NCBI GenBank assembly: GCA_963807865.1
Contig: CAWEDK010000032.1
Span: forward strand, 1 to 64,000
Length of the DNA stretch: 64,000 bases
Source of the DNA: VAZQ01 sp963807865
GTDB taxonomy: Bacteria > Pseudomonadota > Alphaproteobacteria > Rhizobiales > Xanthobacteraceae
Direction of reading: 5' to 3'
A program made the position numbers and the translations under genes. The notes under the pieces were generated by a model, which saw nothing but the letters and a program-made list of their open reading frames with translations, was not told the origin of the DNA and did not search any database. Below are positions 45,002 to 56,018 of the stretch, piece after piece (position 1 is the stretch's first letter; every line of letters begins with the position of its first letter).

Positions 45002-45523
45002 TCACTTCCGTTTGGCTGAGGATTTGGTTTTCGGCTTGGACTTTGATGTCGTCTTGACGCGTTTCGCCTTGTTCCTGGCGGCGGCTTTCGCCTTGGCCTT
45101 CGGATCGGCCTTGGAGATCAGCTTCGCGGGTTTGGTCTTGCCGGTCCGCGAGCGGTTGCCTTCGACCGAGCGGCCGCCGGCGAGCATCATCGCGGCGTAG
45201 TCGGGCTGGGTCGAGCCGGTCATCACCGCGGCAAGGTGCTGGAACGAATGCCCGTCGGTCGCGCCAAGCTTGGCGGTGAAATAGATGTTGCCGCCGAGTT
45301 CCAGCATGCGGTTGTAGTCGCGCTTGAGGATGGCGTCCTCCTGCGCGGGCGTCAGGTGGAAGCGCTTGAGGTAGCCGGCCTCGTCGGCCTTGAAGGCCTT
45401 GCGGTTGTCGTCCTTCATCAGCGACATGCAGAACATATTGATGCCGTAGCCTTGCCGCGAGCGCTCGGCGTCAAACACGAACGTGCCGGGAATATCGTCG
45501 TATGCCTGCTGCTTGCGGGTCAT
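45002..45523 (-). CDS. ligA: Protocatechuate 4,5-dioxygenase alpha subunit LigA
   Basis: 173 residues from ATG 45523 (MTRKQQAYDDIPGTFVFDAE). The helical LigA domain shows RQGYGINMFCMSLMKDDNRK, then FKADEAGYLKRFHLTPAQED and LELGGNIYFTAKLGATDGHS. LigA covers the LigB active site. LigA of Sphingobium is about 139 residues; here a ~45-residue extremely Lys/Ala-rich tail (KAKAKAAARNKAKRVKTTSK ...) follows position ~125. Four bases separate it from ligB, so they are co-translated. Confidence 0.92.
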   Translation of the reverse strand: MTRKQQAYDDIPGTFVFDAERSRQGYGINMFCMSLMKDDNRKAFKADEAGYLKRFHLTPAQEDAILKRDYNRMLELGGNIYFTAKLGATDGHSFQHLAAVMTGSTQPDYAAMMLAGGRSVEGNRSRTGKTKPAKLISKADPKAKAKAAARNKAKRVKTTSKSKPKTKSSAKRK

Positions 45524-45574
45524 GGCGGGGTCTCCATGCGCGACCGGGACTGGCGCCCGACGCAAATGCGGCTG

Positions 45575-46666
45575 TCAAATTTGAGCCTGACATATATACG
45601 CTTGGCGGGGCATTGCAACGAAAGCCACCGCCGCGGGCAAATAGCGTTCGAGGTAACAGAATTGCTCCCAACACGCCGTTGGAATCAGTCCGAAGTGACT
45701 GCCGGCCGCCTCTACCACGGGCTTCCAGCGCGCCCGTTCTTTCTGGATGAATTCCCGGGTCGATTGCGGCGTCGCGCCGACGGTGGGTTCGATCCCCATC
45801 TTGAGGAGTTGCTCTTCAAAAGACTTGTCCGCCATCACGCGCGCGGTGGCCGCGTGCAGTTTTTCGATCACGTCGGGGGGAGACGCCGCCGGAACGGCAA
45901 TAGCGTTCCACAGCGCAGCCACGAAGCCCTTGGTGCCGAGCGCCTCGTCGACCGTGGGAATGTCCGGCGCCAGAGGCGACCGCTTCGGCGACGCGACCGC
46001 CAAGAATTCGCATCCGGCCGTCGCGGTGGTGCTGAAGCGACGTGCTGACCGCATCGACCAGCACTGGGACTTGCCCGGCGACCAGATCGGCGATCGCCGG
46101 GGCGCCCCCGCGATAGGGTATATGGGTGATATCAAGGCCGCCGCCTCGTGCTTGAGCATTTCCATCGCGAGATGCAGGTAGGTGCCGGTGCCCGGCGATC
46201 CATATTGCAGCTTGCCCGGATTGGCCTTGGCATAGGCGATCACGGCCTTGAGGTCGCCCGGCACCGAAGGGTGCACCGCGAAAATGACCGGCGACGCTCC
46301 CAGCTCGGCGATCGGCGAAAAATCCTTGAGGGTGTCGAATTGCGGCTTCTTCGACATCAAATTGTAGAGCCCGAAGACTGACGCGGTGGCAAACAGGGCC
46401 GTGTAGCCGTTGGGTTCGGAGCGCGCCACCTCGGCCCCGCCGATCGCACCGGCGGCGCCGGTCTTGTTGTCGATGATCACCTGCTGGCCGAGCTGCGTCG
46501 ACATGCGCGCGGCGTACTGCCGGGCGAAGACATCGGTCGCGCCGCCGGCGGGAAACGGCACGATCACGCGGATGGGGCGGGCCGGATACGAGCCCTGCGC
46601 CACCGCCGAGGCCGGGACAAGTGCAAGCACTGCAAGAACTGCGGCGGCAAGCCCGACAGGTCGCAT
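45575..46666 (-). CDS. Tripartite tricarboxylate transporter receptor (TctC/Bug family), frameshifted
   Basis: Starts MRPVGLAAAVLAVLALVPASA (signal peptide) at 46666. Bug signatures: YPARPIRVIVPFPAGGATDVFAR, then VIIDNKTGAAGAIGGAEVAR and ANPGKLQYGSPGTGTYLHLA. A shift near 46,145 and another near 45,990 alter the middle (RGGAPAIADLVAGQVPVLVD is found in another frame), then PDIPTVDEALGTKGFVAALW and EKLHAATARVMADKSFEEQL are in frame again. The C-terminus is about 35 residues longer than usual, perhaps another shift. No TctA/TctB membrane genes are nearby. Position between ligA and ligI suggests an aromatic-acid or pyrone-dicarboxylate ligand. Confidence 0.8.
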   Translation of the reverse strand: MRPVGLAAAVLAVLALVPASAVAQGSYPARPIRVIVPFPAGGATDVFARQYAARMSTQLGQQVIIDNKTGAAGAIGGAEVARSEPNGYTALFATASVFGLYNLMSKKPQFDTLKDFSPIAELGASPVIFAVHPSVPGDLKAVIAYAKANPGKLQYGSPGTGTYLHLAMEMLKHEAAALISPIYPIAGAPRRSPIWSPGKSQCWSMRSARRFSTTATAGCEFLAVASPKRSPLAPDIPTVDEALGTKGFVAALWNAIAVPAASPPDVIEKLHAATARVMADKSFEEQLLKMGIEPTVGATPQSTREFIQKERARWKPVVEAAGSHFGLIPTACWEQFCYLERYLPAAVAFVAMPRQAYICQAQI

Positions 46667-46778
46667 CGGGACAATCCTTCTTCGGAGGGGCACAGCGCAA
46701 AGCCTAGCATCGAGCGGCTGTCCGGACCAACGGGCGCCATCAAGGCAATTTGTCACTGCGCCGATGCCCGAGGAGACG

Positions 46779-47650
46779 TCAGCTCCAATAGAGCCGCATC
46801 GGATTGTCGACCAGCAGCGCCTGCTGCAGCGCGGCGTGGTCGCGATATGCGGGATACGTCGACCAGCACGCCGTCGTCCGGCGCCTCTTTCTTCATGTTC
46901 GGATGCGGCCAGTCGGTGCCCCAGATCACCCGGTCGGGGAACTGTTCGACCAGCGACTTGCCGCGAAAGGCACGACGTCGTCGTAGGGCGGGCCGGCGAC
47001 TGTCATCCGCTCGGGACAGGTCACCTTCACCCAGAAATTCTTGTGCTTCTCCATCATGCGATGGAAGCGCTGGTTCTCCGGATGATCGACGCCCTTCTTC
47101 ACGTCCGGCGTGCCCATGTGATCGACCACGACGGTGGTCGGCAGCGACGGTAAAGAACGACTCCAGCTCCGGCAGGTCCGGCATCTCGAAATAGATCACG
47201 ATATGCCAGCCGAGCTTCGCGACCCGCGCGGCGATCCGCTCCATCACGTCGCTCGGCGTGAAATCGACCAGCCGCTTGACGAAGTTGAAGCGCACGCCCG
47301 CGCACGCCGGCCCGGTCCATGGCCTTGAGTTCGTCGTCGGTGACCTCCTCGTCCACGAAGGCCACGCCCTTGGCCTTGCCGTTGGAGGCTTCGAGCGCGT
47401 CGACCATCGCGCGGTTGTCGTTGCCGTGGCAGGACGCCTGCACGATCACGTTCTTGTCGAAGCCGAGATAGTCCCGGAGAGCGAAAAGCTTCTCCTTCGG
47501 CGCATCGCAGGGCGTGTATTTGCGCTTCGGCGCAAAGGGAAACTTCGCCTCCGGCCCGAACACATGGCAATGCGCATCGACCGCGCCCGGCCGGCGGCTT
47601 GTATTCGGCTTCGACGGGTTGGGATGAAACGGGATGTAGCCGGCACTCAT
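46779..47650 (-). CDS. ligI: 2-pyrone-4,6-dicarboxylate hydrolase LigI (frameshifted)
   Basis: About 290 residues starting MSAGYIPFHPNPSKPN at 47650. Amidohydrolase-fold blocks: GAVDAHCHVFGPEAKFPFAP, NVIVQASCHGNDNRAMVDAL, VRFNFVKRLVDFTPSDVMER, TVVVDHMGTPDVKKGVDHPE, NFWVKVTCPERMTVAGPPYD and the terminal catalytic Asp in VIWGTDWPHPNMKKE, ending VDNPMRLYWS at a TGA (46779-46781). Shifts lie near 47,583, 47,305, 47,140, 46,965 and 46,845. It opens the pyrone ring made by LigC to 4-oxalomesaconate. The GTDWPHPN motif is diagnostic for the LigI group. Confidence 0.9.
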
Positions 47651-47681
47651 CGGCACGAGGCGGTCTCCTCGACTCTCTCCG

Positions 47682-47782
47682 GTCATTCCGAGGAGCGGCG
47701 CAACGCGCCGGGCCCGGAGATCCATCTTGTCGACCTGCGGCTATGGATTCGAGGCTCCGGCTTCGCCGGCCCCGGAATGACG
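47682..47782. repeat. Dispersed GTCATTCCG...CGGAATGAC palindrome R5
   Basis: Outer arms GGTCATTCCG and CCGGAATGAC, with inner GGCGCAACGCGCCGGGCCCGGAG and CTCCGGCTTCGCCGGCC hairpins. This form is widespread between genes of Bradyrhizobium-like genomes. Confidence 0.75.
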
Positions 47783-47788
47783 AACCCG

Positions 47789-49004
<1,216 letters not shown>

Positions 49005-49032
49005 TGTGCTTCTCACTATCGCCCATTCCGGT

Positions 49033-49102
49033 GTCGTCCCCGCGCAAGCGGAGGACCCATAACCACAGGCCTCGGATTGGGTCCCCGCTTGCGCGGGGAG
49101 GC
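49033..49102. repeat. R1 repeat, copy 5
   Basis: GTCGTCCCCGCGCAAGCGGAG and GGTCCCCGCTTGCGCGGGGA hairpins between the thiolase and CoA-transferase B genes. Confidence 0.8.
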
Positions 49103-49139
49103 AGCGACAATCGTTATGCCGACAATCGCGGGACGCATA

Positions 49140-49921
49140 TCACGCGGCTTCGCCGTGGGCGCGGGCGGTGCGGGCATACAGCTCACGCAGCACCAATTCG
49201 TGCTCGGTCGGCGCCGGCGTCTCGACGACATTCGCCGCATAGCGCACCGGCCAGCCGCAATTGGCCTGGATCTGCTCGCGCGTGACGCCCGGGTGGATCG
49301 AGGTCACCGACATCTCCTTCGGTTTCGGGTCGGGCTCGTAGACCGCAAAATCGGTGACCAGCTTGGTCGGCCCCTTGGTCTTGATGCCGAGGCGGGCGCG
49401 CTCGTCGCCGCCCTGGCCGTGGCCGAAGCGAGGTGAAGAAATCGAGCTTGTTGACGAAGCTGCGCGGCGCCTGCCGCATGATGATGAAAATCTCGCCGCA
49501 GGCGACCGCGATCTCCGGCGCGCCGCCGCCGCCGGGCAGCCGCGTCTTCGGCTTGTCGTAGGGGCCGACCACCGTGGTGTTGAGATTGGCGAAGCGGTCG
49601 ATCTGCGCGCCGCCGAGGAAGCCCACCGTGATGCGCCCGCCCTGCAGCCAGTAGCGGAACATCTCCGGCACCGAGACCGTGGTGAGCGCGGTGTCGCACA
49701 GTTCGCCGTCGCCGATCGACAGCGGCAGCACGTCGGGCTTGGTGCCGATCGTGCCGGATTCGTAGATCAAGCGTGATGTCCGGCGCATGCGTGAGCCGCG
49801 CGAGATTGCACGCCGCCGACGGCATGCCGATGCCGACAAAGCAGATGTCGGTGTTGCGCAGCGCCCGCGCCGCCGCAACGACCATCATCTCGTTCGCGGT
49901 GTGGGTCATGGCGACGGGCAT
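49140..49921 (-). CDS. CoA-transferase family I subunit B (3-oxoadipate type), frameshifted
   Basis: About 260 residues. MTHTANEMMVVAAARALRNT and ICFVGIGMPSAACNLARLTH begin the domain. After a shift near 49,770, LIYESGTIGTKPDVLPLSIG carries the catalytic Glu (YESG). GGGGAPEIAVACGEIFIIMR follows, then after shifts near 49,428 and 49,245 DFAVYEPDPKPKEMSVTSIH and ETPAPTEHELVLRELYARTA. It moves CoA from succinyl-CoA to a 3-oxoacid together with subunit A upstream. ATG at 49909 (MTHTAN) is an equally good start. Confidence 0.85.
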
Positions 49922-50004
49922 CCTTGTCGGAGTTGGAACGCGACCGTGCCGCGAGCATCACCTCCGCCACAAAGCCCGTCGAAGACGGGCGTGAACGCCC
50001 TTTC

Positions 50005-50091
50005 GCTGGGGGAGGGATAGGGAGGGGGCACACAGGCAAGCTGGTGCAAGTCGACCCCCTCCCCACCCCTCCCCCGCAAGCGGGAGAGGGA
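50005..50091. repeat. R3-type palindromic repeat, copy 3
   Basis: GGGGGAGGGATAGGGAGGGGG and CCCCCTCCCCACCCCTCCCCC arms, then a small CCCGCAAGCGGG hairpin, located between the two CoA-transferase genes. Confidence 0.7.
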
Positions 50092-50153
50092 GCAGACCGC
50101 CTGCGTGGCAACACAATTGGCCGCGTCGCGACGAAGCAATCTTGTCATCGCAA

Positions 50154-51014
50154 TCACTCCGCCGCGACGCTCAGGCGTCTTGCATGCACCGCGAACGCCT
50201 CCGGGCCCTGCTCCAGCACATTCGTTTTCATCCAGGCGAGGAAACTGTCGCGCTCGCGGGCGATCTTGTCCCACGCCAGATAGAACGCGTTGTCGCGCGT
50301 GTAGTAGCCATGCGCGTAGGAGGGATGCGCGCCGCCCGGCACGCAGGCGATGGCGCCGACGGTCCAGCTCGGCAGGATCACCGCATTGGCGCTGCGCGGG
50401 CCGAAATCCTCGACGATCTCCTCGACCGTCACCAGCGAGCGCTTCGAGGCCAGCACCGCTTCCTTCTGCACGCCGACGATGCCCTCGATCAGCACGTTGC
50501 CGGCGCGGTCGGCTTTGAGCGCGTGCACCACCGCCACGTCCGGCCGGATCGCCGGCACGGCGGCGAGCTGCTCGCCGGTGAACGGGCAGGTGATGCGCTT
50601 GATGTTCGGATTGACCTTCGGCAGATCGACGCCGAGATAGCCGCGGAAGATCGCGCAAGGCAGCCCCGCCGCGCCGGCCTCGTAGGCGTTGGCCATGGCG
50701 GCGTGCGAATGCTCCTCGATCGCGATCGGGCCGGCCAGCCGTTCTCGTAGGCGTCGCGAAAGCGGTGCAGCGAGCCGACGCCCGGGATTGCCGACCCAGG
50801 AGAAGACGAGCTTGTCGGCGCAGCCCATGCCGATCATCTGGTCGTAGATCAGGTCGGGCGTCATGCGGATCAGGGTCAGGCGCCGCCGGCGCTGGCGGAT
50901 GATCTCGTGCCCGGCGGCGTGCGGGATCAGATGGGTAAAGCCCTCCGCCGCCACGACGTCGCCGTCCCGGATGGTCTCTTCCACCGCCTGCGCGAGCGAG
51001 AGAAAACGCGACAT
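50154..51014 (-). CDS. CoA-transferase family I subunit A (3-oxoadipate/glutaconate type)
   Basis: About 286 residues starting MSRFLSLAQAVEETIRDGDV; an upstream ATG at 51035 is possible. Conserved GDVVAAEGFTHLIPHAAGHE, LTLIRMTPDLIYDQMIGMGC, AVPAIRPDVAVVHALKADRA and GNVLIEGIVGVQKEAVLASK. Two compensating one-base shifts (about 50,787 and 50,742) garble 15 residues that in the other frame read GVGSLHRFRDAYENGWP, so the frame reopens and the gene looks intact by length. With subunit B it activates 3-oxoadipate. Confidence 0.85.
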   Translation of the reverse strand: MSRFLSLAQAVEETIRDGDVVAAEGFTHLIPHAAGHEIIRQRRRRLTLIRMTPDLIYDQMIGMGCADKLVFSWVGNPGRRLAAPLSRRLRERLAGPIAIEEHSHAAMANAYEAGAAGLPCAIFRGYLGVDLPKVNPNIKRITCPFTGEQLAAVPAIRPDVAVVHALKADRAGNVLIEGIVGVQKEAVLASKRSLVTVEEIVEDFGPRSANAVILPSWTVGAIACVPGGAHPSYAHGYYTRDNAFYLAWDKIARERDSFLAWMKTNVLEQGPEAFAVHARRLSVAAE

Positions 51015-51183
51015 GCGAGCTTGCCCGATGATCATTGCTGCGGGCTTATTTACGGGGCCGCTCCCGCAGGGTCAAATGCCGCAGGGCTTGATGGAATAGC
51101 GGGCCGGAGCCATCGGCGCGCCTTGACCCCATCGGCCGGAAATGTCACCGAACGGCTATGACAATGCGTTGCGAGGTGAGCCT

Positions 51184-52003
51184 GTGAGCACCGCCCGGCC
51201 GGCAAGCGGCTTCGACGATCGAGCTGCCGCCAACGCTCAAGGCCGAACGCCGCGACGACATCGCCATCCTGACCTTGATGCGCGCGCACAAGCGCAATGC
51301 GCTCGACGATCCGACCGTTTTCGGGATCGAGGCCTTCTTCGACGCGCTGCCTGAAGGGGTCAAGGCAGTGGTGCTCGCCGCCGAAGGCGAGCATTTTTCG
51401 CGCCGGCCTCGATCTCAGCGAATTGACCGAACGCAATGTCGCGCAGGGTATCGCGCATTCGCGCTCCTGGCACCGGGCCTTCGACCGCATCGAATTCGGC
51501 AAGGTCCCGGTGGTGGCGGTCCTGCACGGCGCGGTGGTCGGCGGCGGGCTCGAGCTCGCGGCCGCCGACCCATATCCGGGTGGCGGAGGCTTCGACCTAC
51601 TACGCCCTGCCGGAGGGAACGCGCGGGATCTTCGTCGGCGGCGGCGGCTCGGTGCCGCGTGCCGCGGCTGATCGGCACCGCCCGCATGATGGACATGATG
51701 CTCACCGGCCGCACCTACGGCGCCGAGGAAGGCCAGGCGCTCGGCATCTCGCACTACCTAGTGGCGCCGGGCACCGGCCTCGCCAAGGGCATCGAACTCG
51801 CGAAGCGCATCGCCGGCAACGCGCCGATGACCAATTTCGCCGTGATGCACGTCTTGCCGCGGATCGCCGAGCAGGATCGCGCCAGCGGCTATCTCACCGA
51901 GGCGCTGATCGCCTCGATTGCGCAGGGCGACGACGAGGCCAAGGCGCGGCTCAAGGCGTTCCTGGAGAAGCGTGCCCCGAAGACGTTGCACACGCAAGGC
52001 TGA
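51184..52003 (+). CDS. Enoyl-CoA hydratase/isomerase family protein (frameshifted)
   Basis: Probable start GTG 51184. After an early shift, ELPPTLKAERRDDIAILTLM, RAHKRNALDDPTVFGIEAFF and FGKVPVVAVLHGAVVGGGLE carry the crotonase oxyanion-hole motifs (ALD and HGAVVGGGLELA). THIRVAEASTYYALPEGTRG and, after more shifts, RMMDMMLTGRTYGAEEGQAL follow, to the TGA at 52001-52003. It hydrates the side-chain double bond of the CoA ester made by the next gene. First gene of a plus-strand operon, divergent from the CoA-transferase genes. Confidence 0.85.
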
Positions 52004-52017
52004 GCGATCGGCAGCGC

Positions 52018-53918
52018 ATGACGATCCCGCTGACAGACCTGCGCTCCGAAGATGCCGCACCGGTGCGGCCGGTTCGGCTCGGTCCGCGCGAGGCGGTGTT
52101 CGACCATCGGCCCGACGGCACGATCTACATCCGCTCGCCGCACCAGCTTGCCCCTTACCCCGTTAAGTTCACCGAGCGGCTGGAATACTGGGCGAAGAGC
52201 GCGCCCGACCGCACTTTCATGGCGCAGCGCGACGCGAGTGGCGGCTGGCGCCGCCTCAGCTACGCGCAGACGCTCGACAGCGTGCGGCGCATCGCCACCG
52301 CGTTGCTCAAGCGCAATCTCACGCCCGAGCGGCCGATCGTCATCCTCTCCGGCAACGACCTCGAGCACGCGCTCCTGGGCTTCGCCGCGATGTATATCGG
52401 CATCCCCTACGCGCCGATCTCTCCGCCGTACTCGTTGATCTCGGGTGACTTCGGCAAGCTCAGGCAGCATCCTCGCACTACTCACGCCGGGCTTGGTCTA
52501 CGCGGCGGATGGCACTGTATTCGCGCGCGCAATCGGACAGGTTGCGCCTGACGTCGAAGTGGTGGTGGCGCGCCATCCAACGACGGACCGGCCGGCGACG
52601 CTGTTCGGTGATTTGCTCGCAACCGCCCCCGATCCGGCCGTAGACGCCGCGCATGCCGCCGTCGGGCCGGACACGATCGCCAAGATTCTCTTCACCTCGG
52701 GCTCGACCGGCGTTCCCAAGGGAGTGATCAATACCCAGCGGATGTGGTGCTCGAATCAGGTGATGCTGCACACCGCGCTGGCGTTCCTCCAGGACGAGCC
52801 GCCGGTGATCGTCGACTGGGCGCCGTGGCACCACACCGCCGGCGGCAACCACGACGTCGGACTGGTGCTGATGAACGGCGGCACCATGTACATCGACGAA
52901 GGCAAGCCGCTGCCGGGGCTGATCGAAACCACGGTGCAGAAATCTGCGCGAGATCGCGCCGACCTGGTACTTCACCGTCCCGAAGGGCTACGAGGCGCTG
53001 CTGCCCTATTTCCGCGTCCGATGACGAACTGCGCCGCAACTTCTTCAGCCGCCTCAAGGTGCTTTGGTTCGCCGGCGCCGCGCTGTCGCAACCCGTGTTC
53101 GACGAGATGAAGGAACTGGCGATCAAGACCTGCGGCGAGCGGATTCTGTTTTTGACCGGGCTCGGCGCGACAGAGACGTCACCGTTCGCCATGGCGCGGC
53201 GTGTGGGAGAGCCGCTACTCCACCAACATGGGCTTGCCGCCGCCCGGCTCTGAACTCAAGCTCGTGCCGATGGAAGGCAAGCTCGACACCCGGGTGCGCG
53301 GGCCACACATCACGCCGGGCTATTGGCGCCAGCCGGAACTGACCGCGAAGGCGTTCGACGAGGAAGGCTTCTACCGTCTCGGCGATGCGTTGAAGTTCGA
53401 GGACCCGGCGAACCCGGGACAGGGCCTCCTGTTCGACGGCCGGACCGCCGAGGACTTCAAGCTTGCCACCGGTACCTGGGTCAGCGTCGGCCCGATGCGG
53501 GCGCAACTGGTCGAGCACTTCGCGCCGTACGCCAAGGATGTCGTGATCGCCGGCGCCGACCGCGACGACATCGGCATCCTGATCTTTCCCGATCCTGCCG
53601 CCTGCCGAAGCCTCGCACGCGACCTGCCGCCCGACGCGCCGCTTCCGGACGTCCTCGTTCACCGCAACGTGCTCGCCGAGATGCGCAGCGCGGCTGACCA
53701 GCTTTGCCAGGCAGGCGACCGGCAGCTCCAACCGTGTCTGCCGGGCGCACCTGCTGATCGAGCCGCCCTCGCTCGACGCCGGCGAGATCACCGACAAAGG
53801 CTCGCTCAATCAGCGCATGGTGCTGCGTCATCGCGCCGACCTGGTGAACGAACTCTACGCCGATCCGGCCTCACCTCGCGTCATCGTCATCGACGCCAAT
53901 CTCAGAGGACAATCATGA
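52018..53918 (+). CDS. Feruloyl-CoA synthetase-type acyl-CoA ligase (frameshifted)
   Basis: About 630 residues from ATG 52018. AMP-binding P-loop TSGSTGVPKG near 52,697-52,726. WAPWHHTAGGNHDVGLVLMN, FLTGLGATETSPFAMA (A5-type motif) and ELTAKAFDEEGFYRLGDALK (A7) follow, then GRTAEDFKLATGTWVSVGPM and ITDKGSLNQRMVLRHRADLV (C-terminal Lys region). The GRTAEDFKL segment and the 620-residue length match the proteobacterial feruloyl-CoA synthase family rather than generic ligases. It activates ferulate or p-coumarate with ATP and CoA. Breaks near 52,463, 52,945, 53,017, 53,205, 53,695 and 53,735. The stop overlaps the next start as ATGA. Confidence 0.85.
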
Positions 53919-55166
53919 CCGGCCTTGCCATGAGCTTCGCGGACGCCTGGCTGCTCGACGGCGTGCGTACGCCATTCGCCGACTACAACGGCGCGCTGGC
54001 GAACGTCTCGCCCACCGACCTCGGCATCAAGGCGGCGCGCGCGGTGTTCGATCGTTCGGACGTCAAGCCGGCGGACGTCGGCATGGTGATCACCGGCAAC
54101 ATGGCGCAGGCGAGCTTCGACGCGTTCCTGCTGCCGCGCCATGTCGGGCTTTATTCCGGCGTCCCGATCGAAGTGCCGGCCGAGATGGTGCAGCGGGTCT
54201 GCGGCACCGGCATCGAGATCATCATGAAGGCGTCCGACGCCGTGTCGCAGCAGCGCGCCGAGCTTGCGTTGTGCGTCGGCACCGAATCCATGAGCCGCAA
54301 CCCGATCGCCGCCTATACCCACCGCGGCGGTTTCCGGCTGGGGCAGGTCGAGTTCAAGGATTTCCTCTGGGAGGCGCTGATGGACCCGGCCGCCAGCGCC
54401 AACATGGGCGACACGGCGGAAAACCTCGCGCGCCAGTACCAGATCACCCGGCCGGAGGTGGACGCGCTTCGCGGCCAAGAGCTTCGCGCGCGCGATCGAA
54501 GCGCAGAAGTCGGGCTTCCTGGCGGGCGAGATCGCGCCGGTGACGAACGAGACCTTCGAACTCGCGAACTACAAGCCGCGCGGCCTCAGGCTGAAGGGCG
54601 AGAAGGAACTGGCCACCGACACCCATGTGCGGCCCTCGCCGCTCGAGGCGCTGGAGAAAATCCGACCGGCGTTCGGCGGCGTGCAGACCGGCGGCAACTC
54701 GTCGGCCATCGTCGACGGCGCGGCAGCAGCGCTGGTGGCCTCATCGGACTACGTGAAGAAAAACGGCAAGGTCGCCGCTCGCCCGCGTCATAGCCGGGCG
54801 CAGTGGTCGGCGTGCCGCCCGAGATCATGGGCATCGGCCCGGTGCCGGCGATCCGCGCCGTGCTGGAACGCGCCGGCCTCGAAGCTCTCCGAGATCGACC
54901 GCTTCGAGATCAACGAGGCATTCGGCGCGCAGGTCATGGCCTGTGCCCGCGAACTTGGGCTCGACGAGGCGAAACTCAACGTCAATGGCGGCGCCATCGC
55001 CATCGGGCACCCGCTCGGCGCCACCGGCGTGCGGCTCGCCATCACGCTGGCGCGCGAACTCAAGCGCTCGGGCACCCGCTATGGCATCGCGTCCGCCTGC
55101 ATCGGCGGCGGCCAGGGCATTGCCATGGTGATCGAGAATACGGACCGGCCAGCGGGTCGGGCATGA
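53915..55166 (+). CDS. Thiolase family acyltransferase (frameshifted)
   Basis: About 416 residues from ATG 53915. GVRTPFADYNGALANVSPTD, Cys in VQRVCGTGIEIIM, RFEINEAFGAQVMACARELG, His in GHPLGATGVRLA and Cys in SACIGGGQGIA form a full thiolase active site. Breaks near 54,472, 54,775 and 54,880. Only distantly like the thiolase at 47,789. In this operon it would cleave the 3-oxo acyl-CoA to an aryl-CoA and acetyl-CoA. Confidence 0.85.
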
Positions 55167-55233
55167 GGCATTTTGTTTTCTGCGACGGCGTGCAATACGC
55201 TTTGGGTTGATTTCTCTCGCCTGGAACTGCTCC

Positions 55234-55996
55234 ATGGACATCACAGGACACGCCGCGATCGTCACCGGCGGCGCTTCGGGTCTCGGCGCCGCAACCGCCG
55301 AGATGCTCGCGCAGGCAGGCGCCAAGGTCGCCTGCCTCGACGTCAACCTCGATGGTGCGCGAGCGGTCGCCGGGAAGATCGGCGGCATCGCAATCAAATG
55401 CGACGTCACCAGCGCCGACGAAGTCCGCCGCCGCCCTCGCAGCGGCACGCGACAAGCATGGCGTGGCGCGCATTCTGATCAACTGCGCCGGCGTCGGGCC
55501 GGCGAAGCGCATTGTCGGCCGTCACGGGCCGCAGCCGCTCGAAGACTTCGCCCGCGTCATCAACGTCAACCTGATCGGCACCTTCAACATGATGCGGCTC
55601 GTCGCCGCCGACATGCAGGACGTCACGCCGCTCGCGGACGGCGAGCGCGGCGTGATCATCTCGACCGCGTCGGTCGCCGCCTTCGAGGGCCAGATCGGCC
55701 AGGCCGCCTATGCGTCGTCGAAGGGCGGTGTCGCCGCGCTGACGATGCCGGCGGCGCGCGAGTTCGCGCAGTTCGGCATCCGCGTCAATGCCATCGCTCC
55801 CGGCATCTTCCACACCCCGATGCTGTTCGCGCTGCCCGAAGAGGCGCAGAAGAGCCTCGCCGCGTCGGTGCCGTTCCCCAAACTGCTCGGACGGCCGGAC
55901 CAGTTCGCGTCGCTGGTCCGGCACATCATCGAGAACACCTACCTCAACGGCGAGGTGATCCGCCTCGATGGCGCGCTGCGCATGGCGCCGCGCTGA
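55234..55996 (+). CDS. SDR-family 3-hydroxyacyl-CoA dehydrogenase (type II-like), frameshifted
   Basis: About 253 residues from ATG 55234. VTGGASGLGAATAEMLAQAG (NAD site, with Asp in CLDVN favouring NAD), LINCAG, Ser in ISTASVAAF, Tyr/Lys in AAYASSKGGV, and ENTYLNGEVIRLDGALRMAP at the end. One shift near 55,433. It supplies the dehydrogenase step between the hydratase and thiolase of this operon. Confidence 0.85.
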
Positions 55997-56018
55997 ACTC
56001 ATCGGGACGCCGCCAGCG

